DNA of 64,000 nt from Pagrus major (lineage: Eukaryota > Chordata > Actinopteri > Spariformes > Sparidae). Positions within the stretch are counted from its first letter, which is position 1. The number at the start of each line of letters is the position of its first letter. The notes beneath the pieces were generated by a model that ran no database searches, had not been told where the DNA came from, and worked only from the letters and a program-made list of their open reading frames with translations. Made by a program: the position numbers and the translations under genes. The stretch lies in contig NC_133224.1 in NCBI RefSeq assembly GCF_040436345.1, forward strand, positions 7,680,741 through 7,744,740. Direction: 5' to 3'. Below are positions 26,320-38,314 of this stretch, one piece after another.

Positions 26320-26640
26320 AAATCTACTGAAGCTAGCATGCTAACCAGCTAGCCCCAAAGGCCCCTAGCACTCCCTTTGTCCCAGAGTCTGAACTGCTAG
26401 CTGCACGGCTAACTGAGCTAACTAGCAGCAGTTGGCTGTAACTGTGGTGATGCTGCCCTCTATTTGTTTGAATTTGATATTGTTGAGATTGGATTTTCTT
26501 TAATTCTGATTTAATGCACATTTTTTCACCGTTATCCTTCATTTACAGCCTCGTACATGTTACGTTTGTCTCACTGTTCAACACTAAATCCCCTCTGTAT
26601 GAATAAAGTTTGATTTATTAAAACAATTTAAAGTTAGAGA
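26320..26640. repeat. TTAGC-rich dispersed repeat
   Basis: Shares 'gctagctgcacggctaac'-type, 'tgagctaactagcagcag' and 'gatgctgccctct' blocks with 56,380-56,614 (there 'gctagctccacagctaac', 'gatacactgccccct'). The two are diverged copies of one family. Confidence 0.65.
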
Positions 26641-28529
26641 CTAGAGAAGACAACATCCAGGATGTTAAGTGACCTAAAAAAAAACCTTGTACCTCCTTCA
26701 TATTCCACATCATCCTGTTAACTCACACTTCCCACCCCACAGCCACCTCTCAGACAGCGAAAGTAAAATCTCAGCACAGATAAGACATGATATCACCACC
26801 GCAGTTAAATAAAAAGCACTTGCTCCCAGCCACAGATAGCCCCATTTTTCAACATAGCACATTCAAAAGCACAACAGCCTTGATGAAGTGATAACGGCGT
26901 GATACAATGTGGAGGTTACCCTCTAGCTGATAGCATATTTTAGATGTGCTTCAGCTGATACACTCTGTTTTTTAATCAAAGCTCCAGTTCGCTGTCTTTC
27001 TAGTTTCCATAGCACCACTTTCTGGTCCTATAACTGACGCAGGAAGTGTGTCTATATTGTAAAAAAAACTCACTTGAAGCACTTTTTATGGAGGTTTCTC
27101 AGACGACCAGAGCTGCAGTTTCTTTCCAAGGGCTTGTTTTCATACATTTCTTAGTGAGGTCTGGTGGATGAATGCTCCAGTATGATTTGGTGTCAGTTTT
27201 TACAAATTTAAGAGTCTGAATAACCTCAAAGATGTGTCAGAAATACAACTATGATCGCTGTCAGATATCAGTTTCTGAACAAAAGCCTTGAGAAAAGGTT
27301 CAGACATACACAGGAGTTGATAATAAAGCAGCACTCGAACAGGAGACAGGTCTGAGTTTCGGCCCGCTTCAGAGAGTACAGTATTAATTCAGTCTTTTGT
27401 CCTCTTGTGGTCACTCTAACACAATGTGAAAATGGAGGATGAAAGTGATCCCTCATTGTCGTTGTGAGAAAGATTCAGACGAGGGAGTAGAAAGCCTTCA
27501 GAGACGCTGAAGATGAAATAACGTCCGAACGGTGGGCGTTTTAGAAGGATGCACCAGAGTCCCATAGGAAAAACAAGGGTTTTAATGTCGCAACATGGTC
27601 AGTATTCTGTCTTTGCCGTGTGATATCATCCTGTTTTTTCAAAATAAAGTCTCCAAACTAAACATTCACGCAGCCTTGGACCCAAATTTGGTAAAAACAC
27701 ATCCCCCCAAAAACTTTACAAAGCATTTGTTTTTGAGAGCCATTATTCACACTCACTTATCGAAAACCTCTGACATTATCTAACAGCCCTTTACAAAAAT
27801 AACATTTTTACGAGGTGCTCCTCGTGTCGATCCATCGTTAGTCACGCTGTGAATCATCCAGAGGTCGAAACAAATCAGAAAAGGCGGGATGTGTGACGTC
27901 AGAGGAGCCGGATCTTGTTAAATTATTGTGCTTTAACTCGAGTCTGAAGAAATATTTACATTTCTCCGTCACTTCACAAGTTTCTCCTTGCAAAATTAAA
28001 GTGTTTCCGAGAAGTCGAGGCATTTTGTTTTTAATTAAGTGTGATCGCTCCGACAGCATGCTGATATTATTCTGGCTGTTTTGTGTTTCGAGAGGTGACA
28101 GTGAGAAGTGACAGCATCTTGGAAAAAAGTTGTTTCACAAGTGAATAGACTGGAGCTGGATTGTTATTCTGGCAAGTTGTCGGCTTATTAAGAGGAGGGT
28201 TTCAAAACCCAACGCGAGATCGGGTGACCCGTTCAGATGGACGAGTTTGGCTCAGAAGCGCGGTGAGAAACAAACAAGAGTGATGAATATTTATAAGCCA
28301 TTGATCAGCTAAAATAATCAACAATTAAAACTTTATTCGATCGCCAATCGAGACGCGGCTGTTACGCAACTGTATTGCGCAACGTCGGGTGTTTCACTTG
28401 GCGGCCGAGACCGTGTGAACGAGCGGAGACTGTGATTGACTGACGGCTTCCTGTTTTTATTGCTTCGCGGAGTTTAGTGACACCGCAGTGAAGCAATGAG
28501 TGACTGAAAGCACCTGTGTGGATACGAAG

Positions 28530-28600
28530 GGCCTTAAAGGTCCAGTGTGCAGGATTTAGTTCGATCTAGCAGGGTTGTCCAAAGCACTGACGTGTCTTCA
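28530..28600. repeat. Fragment of a TTAAAGGTCCAGTGTGCAGG-type element
   Basis: The terminal motif 'ttaaaggtccagtgtgcagg' followed by 'atttagttcgatctagcagg' is typical of a short inverted-repeat element common in teleost genomes (remembered, not searched). Only one end is clear. Confidence 0.5.
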
Positions 28601-29244
28601 GTTTTAGCGTTAAAGCTGCTATTTGTAAGAAAAGTGGATTTTTGAGTCTCATTCCCAACTCGTCAAAAACAAAAAGACACTTTGGGATTGTAGGAGTCCA
28701 TTCATATGTAAAGTTAGATATTAATTTATTTGTTTTTGAGCGTTTTTGCCCTTTGTGTGTAGAAACAACATGGAACAAACCTTTATTTGAACCAGAGACG
28801 TTATATAGTTGCAGTTAAGTTGATGTCTTTGACCACGTGTTGCTCCATTACCACAGATTCTTGGTTATTTATTCAAATCATTTATAAAATTTCCCGTTTG
28901 ACACGTACCAGATTGATCATTTTACATGGGATTGTGTATAAACTTGCCATATTGTGGTCCAGCATGCATCAAAACCAGAAAACACACGGACTAATGCCGT
29001 GATAATGATTATGAACCGTATCTCCCACCACTAACTTGAAGGCCTCAAACTCAATGTCCTGGTTGTGTTTCGGTCCCTCGTGGCTCCTTCAGAGCTCCCT
29101 CTAATGAAAACACTCACCAGAGGTCGGAGCGAAGCGTTAGCTCGGGTCAGCTCGGTGTCACGCTGCGGAGAAAACCCCGAGGAAAAAGACCACTCATGGA
29201 GAAGTAAACGACAAAACACCTGATGACGTCACGATGGATACTGT

Positions 29245-29271
29245 ACACACACACACACACACACACACACC
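29245..29271. repeat. (CA)n microsatellite
   Basis: CA run of about 13 copies. Confidence 0.95.
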
Positions 29272-32200
29272 TTCGGTCTGACAGAAGTATTTGTGACGAT
29301 GCCCCTCATGAATCACCTCAGCAGTTAAACCGATACGCTTTCTAAGATTATGAATATTCACAGTTATGCTAACAGTCCTTCTCCTCTCCTACAGTCCCAG
29401 TGTTACTTCTGACTCACACTAACTGTCTTTGTACGACACAAACACACACTCGGTGAGACGCAGCTCCCTCTTCCCGGTCGCTACGGCGCTTTCTTTCTTG
29501 CAGGCAGGCATCTAAACGGACACCTGTCATCAGTCAGCAGGCCCCCCCGTGCCCACTGTTGCCCCCTGCGGATACTTATAGCCCACTGCAATTATGTCGC
29601 TCCATTAGTCATCCCACGCACGCACTGATGGGCTGCCGGCTATACTTAGCCACCGTCATGGTCACTTCTTGTGCAGAGGAGAGGTTTTTTACAGTCGGAT
29701 GCTCGTTGTCGGCGTCGAACGCGATGAACAGAGACGAAGAGTGAGAGCTCGTTTGTTGTTTTGACAGAGTCGGCGGTTTGTTTGTGAGGAAACAAACAAC
29801 TGTTGTTTGTTATGTAAGAGGAACGAGTTTCAGAGACACAAGATACGGCACGTTAATGAATCAGCTTTAAAGGAGCATCTGCAAACTTCAGAGGCTGTTC
29901 TCCCCTCTGCTTCCAGTCGTTATGCTAAGCTAACGGTCTCCTTGTTGAAGTGTGGGCCTCATATTTGAAAAAACAGCCGAGTTTCCTTAAATATCACATA
30001 AGAAATCAACTAGTAACATCCAGATTTTGGAGAAAACAGTTATTCTCTTTCTTGCCGAGGACAAACATTGATACAGGCTACAGCTAGGAGACGGCTAGGC
30101 TAGCTTTTATCCATTGATTAAACCAGCTGTATGAAAACAAGACAATGAAAAACACCATAAAATGACTTCATATCATTATTTTTATAACTTCTTTTCTCCA
30201 GCAGCGTCGCCGCCTGTTACCAAACTGTTTTAAAACTTATTTTATATATATATACTTTATATTTCATCACAGTCACAGTGTAAAACATCATAAATCAAAG
30301 GCAGAGTCGGTCTTTATAAAGGGACAGAGATTATAAGAATAGAAACACAAAGTAGGCTGTTTGTAAAGAGACTTTATAAATGTGTAAAATCACTTTTTTC
30401 TTTTAGGAAAATGTTAAAAAATCACCACACGAGTCGTCACAGTCACAATAAAATCCATCTTTGGGTCTTTAAATCTTCAACATGTTGTGAAATCTTTCAC
30501 AGAAAGCTTAAAATTATGTTTAGACTGTCGGAAAAGTTTGCTGAAATCAGACCAAACTTTACAAAAGTACAATTAACGTCAACGTCAGCTAAATCCATCC
30601 CAATCGGGCCGCCGTCACGTTCGACTACGGCCGCTCCAGAACATCTCCACCACAGAGCGCTGAGTTTAAAATGCCAGACAGCCGCTACTTTAACAGACTG
30701 CCTGCATAAAAGGGCTAACAAAACAGTGTTTGAACAGCCAGAGCTGCCCAGGAGAGGCGGCCAGGCTTTGGCTGTCTGCGGTGAATTATTGTAAAAAAAA
30801 ACACACAAAAAAAAAAAAAAAAAAACTGGCACATTTTTTACCGTAACTGGAGACTCTCCAAACCTACTGCTGCGAGGATGCTGCTCAGCTTGTTGCTGAT
30901 GCACCTGTCACGGCTGAGAAAGCATTAAGCACAAACTCAAGTTGTTTCATTGTTAATTTTAAAAACAGACTCCAGCTCTGACTCTGCGTTCACGGACGCT
31001 CGCGCTGCAAAAGTTTGAACCGAATCGGCAGAATAAACGTTGACAAAACTTTTTACGTTTCTTTATGTCGTAACTTTAAGTTTCTTTCGGTGGCATTTTC
31101 TATTTCTCTCTCGTCACAACGCTCTGCTTATGCTCTGGTTAGGTTTAGGAACAAAAAACACTTGGTTAGAGGTTAGGAGAACAAAAAAAAATCTTTTTTT
31201 GTCACCAAAAACATGGCTGGATGACCTGAGGCCTCATTAAAAACACCTGATATGATGCACTTTATTGTCCCTGTGGACACTTTATGATGATTGGATGAAC
31301 GTGGGTGTGCAAGAGCTTCAAAAACTGCTCAGGAAAAGACAAAAAATAGATGTTAAACACGTTAAAATCTGTAAGAAAACCAAACGAGTTGCTAAAAAAC
31401 TAACCCACAGTGGCTGGTGATGTGCTTCTCTGACTGCCTGCCTATCAAAATAAACCTCCAGATGGAAAAAACGTATGCAGGAGGCGACGGCGAGCAAAGT
31501 GCACGACACCGCTGTCTGTTTTCAGCGTCACCGTCGCTACACGGTTACATTAGTGGAAGACGGATGCTGCGCTGCACCTCGGATGATGAGGCAGCGTGGA
31601 GGGGGCGGTGGGAGACGATGTGGGGGATTGAGTTTCCTCCTCGTCCTCCCTCCGCTGCCGTCTCAGGAGCATCTCTGACTGTCTCTGGACTCATTCTGTT
31701 ACATCTCCTTCCTGCGGATAACTGGCAAAATGTGACAAGGTGATTTATCGCCGAGATATTTCGATGCATCGACCGTAAACATCGGCGCCGTTTTCGAGCG
31801 GTAACGTTCTCGTTCATGTCCTCAGGAGACCAGAAACTCGTTCAAAGGGCAGCGCTGTCTTGTGCTCTTACTACCTCTGTCATTATGGCTTCACCCTCCC
31901 ACACACAACACTTAACTGAATACAAGTTCATGTGCCTGTGGAGGCTGCTGAAATTAATTCTGGGAAATGTAGGAAACAGCCGTTGTTTTCAGACGGATTA
32001 GTGAGGAGCAGTTATATTAAAACAATTACAACTTGGGTGTTGGAGGTTTGTGGAAAGCTGTGAGGACAGAGGAAGTCACAGTGCCACCATGTAGGGATGT
32101 ACAGTGAGTGAAGGGTTTAAGGTTTTCTTTGAGTGTCTATCACATTTCTACGATCTGATCTGTACCCTCCCCAGATGCAAAGAAACCCCCCGTTTCCCAA

Positions 32201-34789
32201 TGCCGGGGAATCAAACATAAAACTCATGATGTGCTTTAAAAAAACATCTGGAAAATGCTGAAAACTCTCAAGAACAACAATTAAATAAGTCTCATTCACC
32301 ACCTTAAAGGGGCGCTATGTGAGAAGTGTCCACCTGTCGAACTCACGCACCAAATCAATCCAGGAGTGTTTTGTGGACGGCGCTGAGCTGACGCTGGTCT
32401 CAAACCTGCGTCCTCCTCTTCCTCTGCGTCACCAGGAATCAGCTGGAGGAGGCACAGCATTCATCTCACGAGGGCGCCGCTGTGCTCCTGTGTGACCTGA
32501 AGGGGTGTGATCTGGTCTGGAGGTGGAGAAATCTGGACACCATGATGATGGAGTCCATCTGCACCGGGCTGAGCTTCTAGCAGCTGATAGCCTCCTTTTT
32601 CTTCGTGTATATCTGATTAACAGCTGCACGACGCCGCTGTGATGTTTCCTGCATTAATCATCTACGCTAAACTCTCAGCAACACCCTGAAACCCCTGCAG
32701 GAGAGTGAATCTCACCACTGATACCTTCAGCACCTGTTGTTTTTCCTCTGCGAGCGTTTGAGTCACTCCATCGCTCCGTCATCGCTCGCTCAGCCAGCGA
32801 CTCGCTCGGTCCTTCTGTCCAGCTTTTGCATCTCTGCTTCAGATTTTTTTGTTCCCAAACGCCTCATCGCTTCTCTGGAGGTGTAAAAACCAGAATCTAA
32901 CGTCCTCCCTCCAACACGTCCATCAACAGCCGGCTGATTTGTGGCAGTGAAGTGCTCACTTTTTTCCCAAAAGTCCGGCCCTGACTCCCTCTTCATCTAC
33001 AAGTGCAGTTAGCAGCACCAGACTTCTGCTGCTGCTGCTAACTGCCCTCAGGTGCGAGAAACACCTTGTTAGATGTTACAGTGTACGCCAGCGTGAACCG
33101 CAGCGCTTCAGGCCTGCTGAAGTTGTGGTTTCCTTTCACCACAGCTTTAATTTTCAGCTTCTCATCTTCGCTTTTCATCATTTTTTTTTTTTTACCTTTT
33201 ATCTTTCTCCTCTGTTTCTGTGAGTCTCTCGCTTTCTCTGAGGGAATTACATAAGTCTTTCTGTGTGTGTGTGTGTGGGCAGCGTTGCATTTTATGTAAG
33301 GCGGACCTGGAAATGGCTAGCGAAACACTCGGGTCCTGCTCTCTGTGTTTTCTCTACTTGTCTTGTGGCCTCGTGTGGTGTTGGGTCATCGGACTGCGGA
33401 TCTGCGGGGGTGACTCTGCCAGCCCACACAGTCACACTCACAGCCTCTTTTTATTTTAAAAGCTCACCTTGAGATAAAAAAAAATATATATTTCGCTCCT
33501 AATTTGAAGATGATGATGCTTGTTGACTCGTGGTGCTCGTGTGAAGTGTGTCTGAAGTGTATCTGGATGAAGAGTCCGGCTTTAGTTATTTATTTGCCTG
33601 AGTCCTGCCGCCTTTATAGCGTCTGCTGCTGCTGCTACGCCGGTCAGACTTTTAATTCTTGCTATTAATTAAAATAACGACAGATTTACGACTCTGAAGC
33701 TGCAGTAATTACCGAAACAATGAGTCTAAAGCGGGCTTCTCGTTTCTAACCAACCGATTTTTGAGTTTGTCGGCCGAAATGACTGTTGTTCAGCATATTT
33801 AATCACCTGGAGCTGGCTAACATTAGCAACGGCTAACCAGACCACACTCCATCTTACCTTTAAGTGTTTTGAGCTGACTTATATTAAAACAAAACATATA
33901 AAGGGGTCTAAAATATGCCCTCAGACTGGAAACATTACCACCATAATGCTCAAAAACTGAGGCTAAAGTGAAATATTAGCTTGTTTCATGGCCGAGCTAG
34001 CTAGCACTAGTATTAGCTATATTACAGTTATATAAATCAAAATGTAATTCAGTTTTGTTTATCCGAACACAAACTGTGAATGGTTCCTTACAACATAAAC
34101 TTTACAGTACGCTTTATGTGCGAGACAAGATTTTAGAAAAGGCTAATGCTAGCATGTTTTTAGGTAGAGCTGCTTAAACTCAAATAAAGAGCGGGAAAGA
34201 GCTGCTGTCCTGCTTTCAACTGAACGCAGGTTGGCTCATATAAAGTGGATGTGCCGGTCCGAACCCGACCTGTAACGCTACAACATTATGTGGCTACCTA
34301 GCAACATATATGCATTGCACTGGAGGGCAAAAAAAACACCAGAGTGGTGTCCAAAAGTGCCCGAACTGTATGTTAAAGGGACAGTTCACCCCAGTTTGCT
34401 GCTATTTATCCATCCATCCATGTTTTGGTGTTATCAGTCATTGAGATGTCCCCCAGCAACGTCTCTTTTCCAGAAATCATGACGCATTTACTCAAGATAA
34501 TCATCAGACCTCCTCACGAGTAGTATATAACTACGTATGTGCACGCTGTCTTGCCTGTCTAATCACTAAACTATGATACTTTCCTTCTCTTCCAAACAGA
34601 ACCAACAGGTTCTGCATCCTCTGTCTTTTAGCGTCTTACATCTGTCAGAACAAAACCTGTGATTATTACATAACAGCGACTCCCTTGATTGATATCTGCT
34701 GCACTTGATTCCTGACCCCTCCAGCGCTATTTACCATTAACTCTTAATGGTCCCGGTGGAGCGCACAGATAACTGGTTTCCCCCCGTCC

Positions 34790-34820
34790 AGAGGGAGGGA
34801 GGGAGGGAGGGAGGGAGGGG
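34790..34820. repeat. (GGGA)n microsatellite
   Basis: About seven GGGA units. The G-runs could form a quadruplex on the + strand. Confidence 0.95.
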
Positions 34821-35047
34821 AGTTATATAATAGGTGGCAGGAGGTGATGAAGGAAAGAAATGTGTTACTGAATGAAAAACAATATTCGTAAAGCTTCCTG
34901 TAGCTGCTCCTCTGCTGCAGCTGATGTCGGAGCAGCGCAGAAATTTAACTTTGGTCTTCTGATGTGAGGGAGGAAGCGACAAAAAAAAAAAAAAAACAGG
35001 CTTCCTAGAAATAAAACACCTCTGCACCCCGGAAAACCTTTAAGATA

Positions 35048-35140
35048 GCCTGTGTGTGCAAGTGTGTGTTCGAGTGTGTGTGTCTACATACTGTAAAAAC
35101 ATGTGCGTGTGTGTGTGTGTGTGCGTGTGTGTGTGCACGA
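35048..35140. repeat. Interrupted (TG)n microsatellite
   Basis: Several TG runs separated by short interruptions. Confidence 0.9.
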
Positions 35141-35262
35141 GCATCTCCAACTTGATAAAGGGTGTTTCACTGAGTGGGAATGCCTGGTAGGATGTGTAGG
35201 CCCGGGTTGCCATGGCAACCATCTGCTGCTACGCTCGCCAGCAGCCCACACAGTGTGACATC

Positions 35263-35285
35263 CAGAGAGAGAGAGCGGGCGAGCG

Positions 35286-35317
<32 letters not shown>
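35263..35317. repeat. (GA)n microsatellite
   Basis: GA-rich run including 'gcgagcgagcgagaga' and an uninterrupted GA tract. Confidence 0.95.
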
Positions 35318-35320
<3 letters not shown>

Positions 35321-35742
35321 TTGAATGTTAACAATAAAACACACAAAAGATCAAACTGCAAAAAAAAAAAAAAAACGATTGTTGATTTGAAAAAAGTGCC
35401 TGAAAGTGAAAAAGTTCAAACACATTAAATCATTAAGAAAACACACGTTGAGTGTTTGTTAAGACAAGACGGAGGAGGAGGAGGAGAGGTGTGCGGTGTT
35501 CAGAGGCGACGGCGACACTTAGGACAGTATAGAGCGAACAGGAGGATGTAAAGCTGCTTCAACAAGGATTCAGACTCTGACGGGAAGTCTGGTGGAAGTG
35601 TAAGTCGTTTAAAGACGCTTTCAGGCAGCAGAAGAGTCGAGTTAGAGGTTAGGATGACGACCGTGAACCACAACATCTTCTCAGACATGAAATATCCTAA
35701 AAAAAAAAAGAGGTTACACTTCATTATACAGGTCCACAAATG

Positions 35743-35783
35743 TCACAATAATAATAATAATAATAATAATGATAATAATAATA
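35743..35783. repeat. (AAT)n microsatellite
   Basis: About 13 AAT units with one 'gat' interruption, directly abutting the MITE at 35,782. Confidence 0.95.
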
Positions 35784-36113
35784 AAGGAGCAGTATGTAGT
35801 TTTGGTAAATAAACTAAAACTCAGATGTTTATAATATGAATGAGGTAATAATACAAACTTGATCCATAAGTGAATAAACAAGCTGTTCTCAGAGGACAAT
35901 AAGGTCCCAGAACACTGTCTGAAGCTAGAAAGGTGGCAGGGTCCGCCACATATAAACAAAGTACAACAGTATGAAGCTGTGTTGTCCTTTGAGGTCAGTT
36001 TGTTTATTCAGTTTATTGAGTTTTGTTTGTTTAGGCTACAGAAAGATCAGTCAGTGAAGATCTTTCTCTTCTGTTTACAATTTCTTCCCCAAAAACTACA
36101 TAATGCTCCTTTA
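35782..36113. mobile_element. MITE with TAAAGGAGCAGTATGTAGTT termini
   Basis: The left end 'taaaggagcagtatgtagtt' and the right end 'aaaactacataatgctcctt' are inverted copies, enclosing about 330 bp with no coding capacity. This is a textbook short non-autonomous DNA element. The superfamily is not assignable from this copy alone. Confidence 0.85.
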
Positions 36114-36694
36114 ATTCCCAACTAGTTTCCAATTTTTACATTTTTAATAATTTCTATCATTTCAGCAGGTCGGTCCAGCTGGAACTGGAACAATGTTTTA
36201 CAGTTTGCTGCCATAAATTGCTAATTACTTACAAAAAGACCTTCAAGATCAAGAATCACGGTCGGGGAAGTTTAGGAAAATTATTCAAATGTCATTTTCA
36301 ATCATTTTTGAGGTAATAACTGTGTTAATTTAGGGATTATTTCAAAGACAGTCATAGTTGTTGCCAAAAAGGTGGCAAATAGTGCCTAAAATCAGCGTTT
36401 GTCAGTAGTATGATGCTTTTTTTTAAACTGAAAATGACATTAAATCTGATTTGTGGTAATGCAGTCACGGTCTGATTGGATTTCGTGTCACTACAACACG
36501 GTATTCATTGTGATGTCATGCTGCCGGTTGAATCTAAATGAGATCGGTGCCGCAAATGAGATGAGTCAGATTTACTTTTAGCTCCTCTTCTCATGATAAT
36601 TTAAAACATCTATACGTTTATTTTCCTGCCATACTTCTTGTACTATCATGTGACGAAGCAGCGTCCGTTTGAACTCTCACACATGTTGTTTCAG

Positions 36695-38314
36695 ATGCAG
36701 GAGGCCACCCAGCGAGGCGCTCAGCGGGCCTTCAGCGTCCTGGATCGTCTGCTGATCACACATCCAGTGTGGCTGCAGCTGTCACTCAACCAAGACTCTG
36801 CCCTCTACATGCTGCTCAGAGAGCCTGTTGGGGTAATCAATAATGTCGATCATGTGACCTCATCGGTTAAAAGACTGCAGGAGGAAAAAAAACAGGGGCT
36901 CTGTGCAACGTCTGTGCTAGTGCTAGCAGCTGGACGTTACAGTCCGCTCACATACGGCCTGTAAAATGTAACTTGCTATCGATACGTAGCGCCCCTTTAA
37001 TCACCATCCTAGCTACATTTTACCAGTTTCCCACATAAAAACTCATTTATTGGTGCTAAAATTTTGTTCATCTTGAGTAAAGACATAAAAGAAATAGTTC
37101 AACATTAAGGAAAATTAGAATATTTGCTTTAAAACGGTCATATAATGTCATTTTAGCAAAGATAATTATCTTGTTTATCTTGTAGCTGCTAATGCTAACT
37201 GAATGTTGACTGTTTTAATCTTGATTGAGGATTAGTTCAACACACTTTCTAGAAGATATATATCACTGTCATGTCTCGGTGTTAACTGTAGCACTCGAGC
37301 CAGGGGGGCAATTAGCCTAGCTTAGCCTAGAAAGTGTTAGCCTAGGGGTGCACAGCTAGCTTAAATCTGTCTTAAAACCCAAAATATCCCTACGAGCACC
37401 TCTAAATCACTGATGAACATCCTGTATTGTTTGCTAATTAGTAAACAAACACAAATATATTGACAATTGGTTGTTTGATTGGGAGAACGACAAGCTAGCT
37501 TCCACTCTTTAGGCTAGGCTACGCTAATCCCAGAGAGCTTTTGATCACAGTCATCTATTTAATATCATAACAGCAGCTTCAACGATTTAAATCCACATAA
37601 GTGTGTTTGAAAAACTGTTAAATTAAAACCTGCATCAACAGGAAACTGTTATCTGGTGTTTCTGTTTGCACCATCTGTCCCTTCGAGAGAATAAATATCC
37701 GTGAAGAAGACAACAACACCCCGATGTTTTCCTCTTGTTGTGCTGTTTACAGACTTTCCTGGTGAGGAGATGCAGCTCCAGCCTGAGGAAGGTTCTGAGT
37801 TTCAGAGTGACGGCCGACAAAAGTGCCTCCTCTGTCAGGGAGTGCTACATCTGTGAGGAAGACTCCAGTGAGTATTGTGTTACAACGCTACGTTAAACAC
37901 TCGGGTGAAGTCGTGTGGGACGGCTGAGGGTTTGAACAAGTGTCCCACTGAGTGTCTGTTTCTTCTGACCAGCGTTCGCCTTGGAGAGCTCGGCGCTCAG
38001 CTTCCCCGACCTGTGTCGACTGGTGGCCTTCTACTGTATCAGCAGGTGATGTGGTGTTTTATTTTTGGCCCAGTCTGCTCTGATTGGTCCGCTCTCGTAG
38101 GCCCGAGCAGGCCCCGCCCACAGTGTTTCCACATCAGCTCTGCCTGTGATGTGCTCAGATGCTCAGCGTTTACTCTCATTTCTTTTAATATTGATTTTTG
38201 TTGTTGTTGTTGTTGTCTGCAGAGATGTGTTGCCGTTTCCGCTGCAGCTTCCAGAGGCTATCGCTAAAGCCACGACACACCGGCAGCTGGAGGCCATCTC
38301 ACACATGGGACAAG
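36695..38314 (+). CDS. rin1: rin1 exons 1-4: SH2 domain
   Basis: Four short exons encode 'LITHPVWLQLSLNQDSAL', then 'TFLVRRC' with the phosphotyrosine-binding arginine, then 'SALSFPDLCRLVAFYCIS' and 'RDVLPFPLQLPEAI'. Donors are gtaatc, gtgagt, gtgatg and gtagca; acceptors tttcag, ttacag, accag and ctgcag. Phases 0,1,2,1 are consistent across the joins. The SH2 core looks intact, so phosphotyrosine binding is expected. Confidence 0.88.

Larger units (their letters stand above)
23541..36694. other. Gene-poor stretch upstream of the first rin1 coding exon
   Basis: No recognisable protein domain. It contains foldback-type repeats (25,439-25,927; 34,370-34,500; 35,782-36,113), TTAGC-rich repeats (26,320-26,640; 33,800-34,170), simple repeats, and one exon-like frame at 24,693-24,935 discussed under findings. 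If the 23.54 kb donor belongs to rin1, the whole stretch is its first intron (about 13 kb). Confidence 0.5.

Noticed and set aside
30411-30904. Overlapping open frames of about 130 codons on both strands
   Set aside because: Both strands are open over the same bases, the - frame runs through a poly-A/poly-T tract, and no conserved domain or splice structure is seen.
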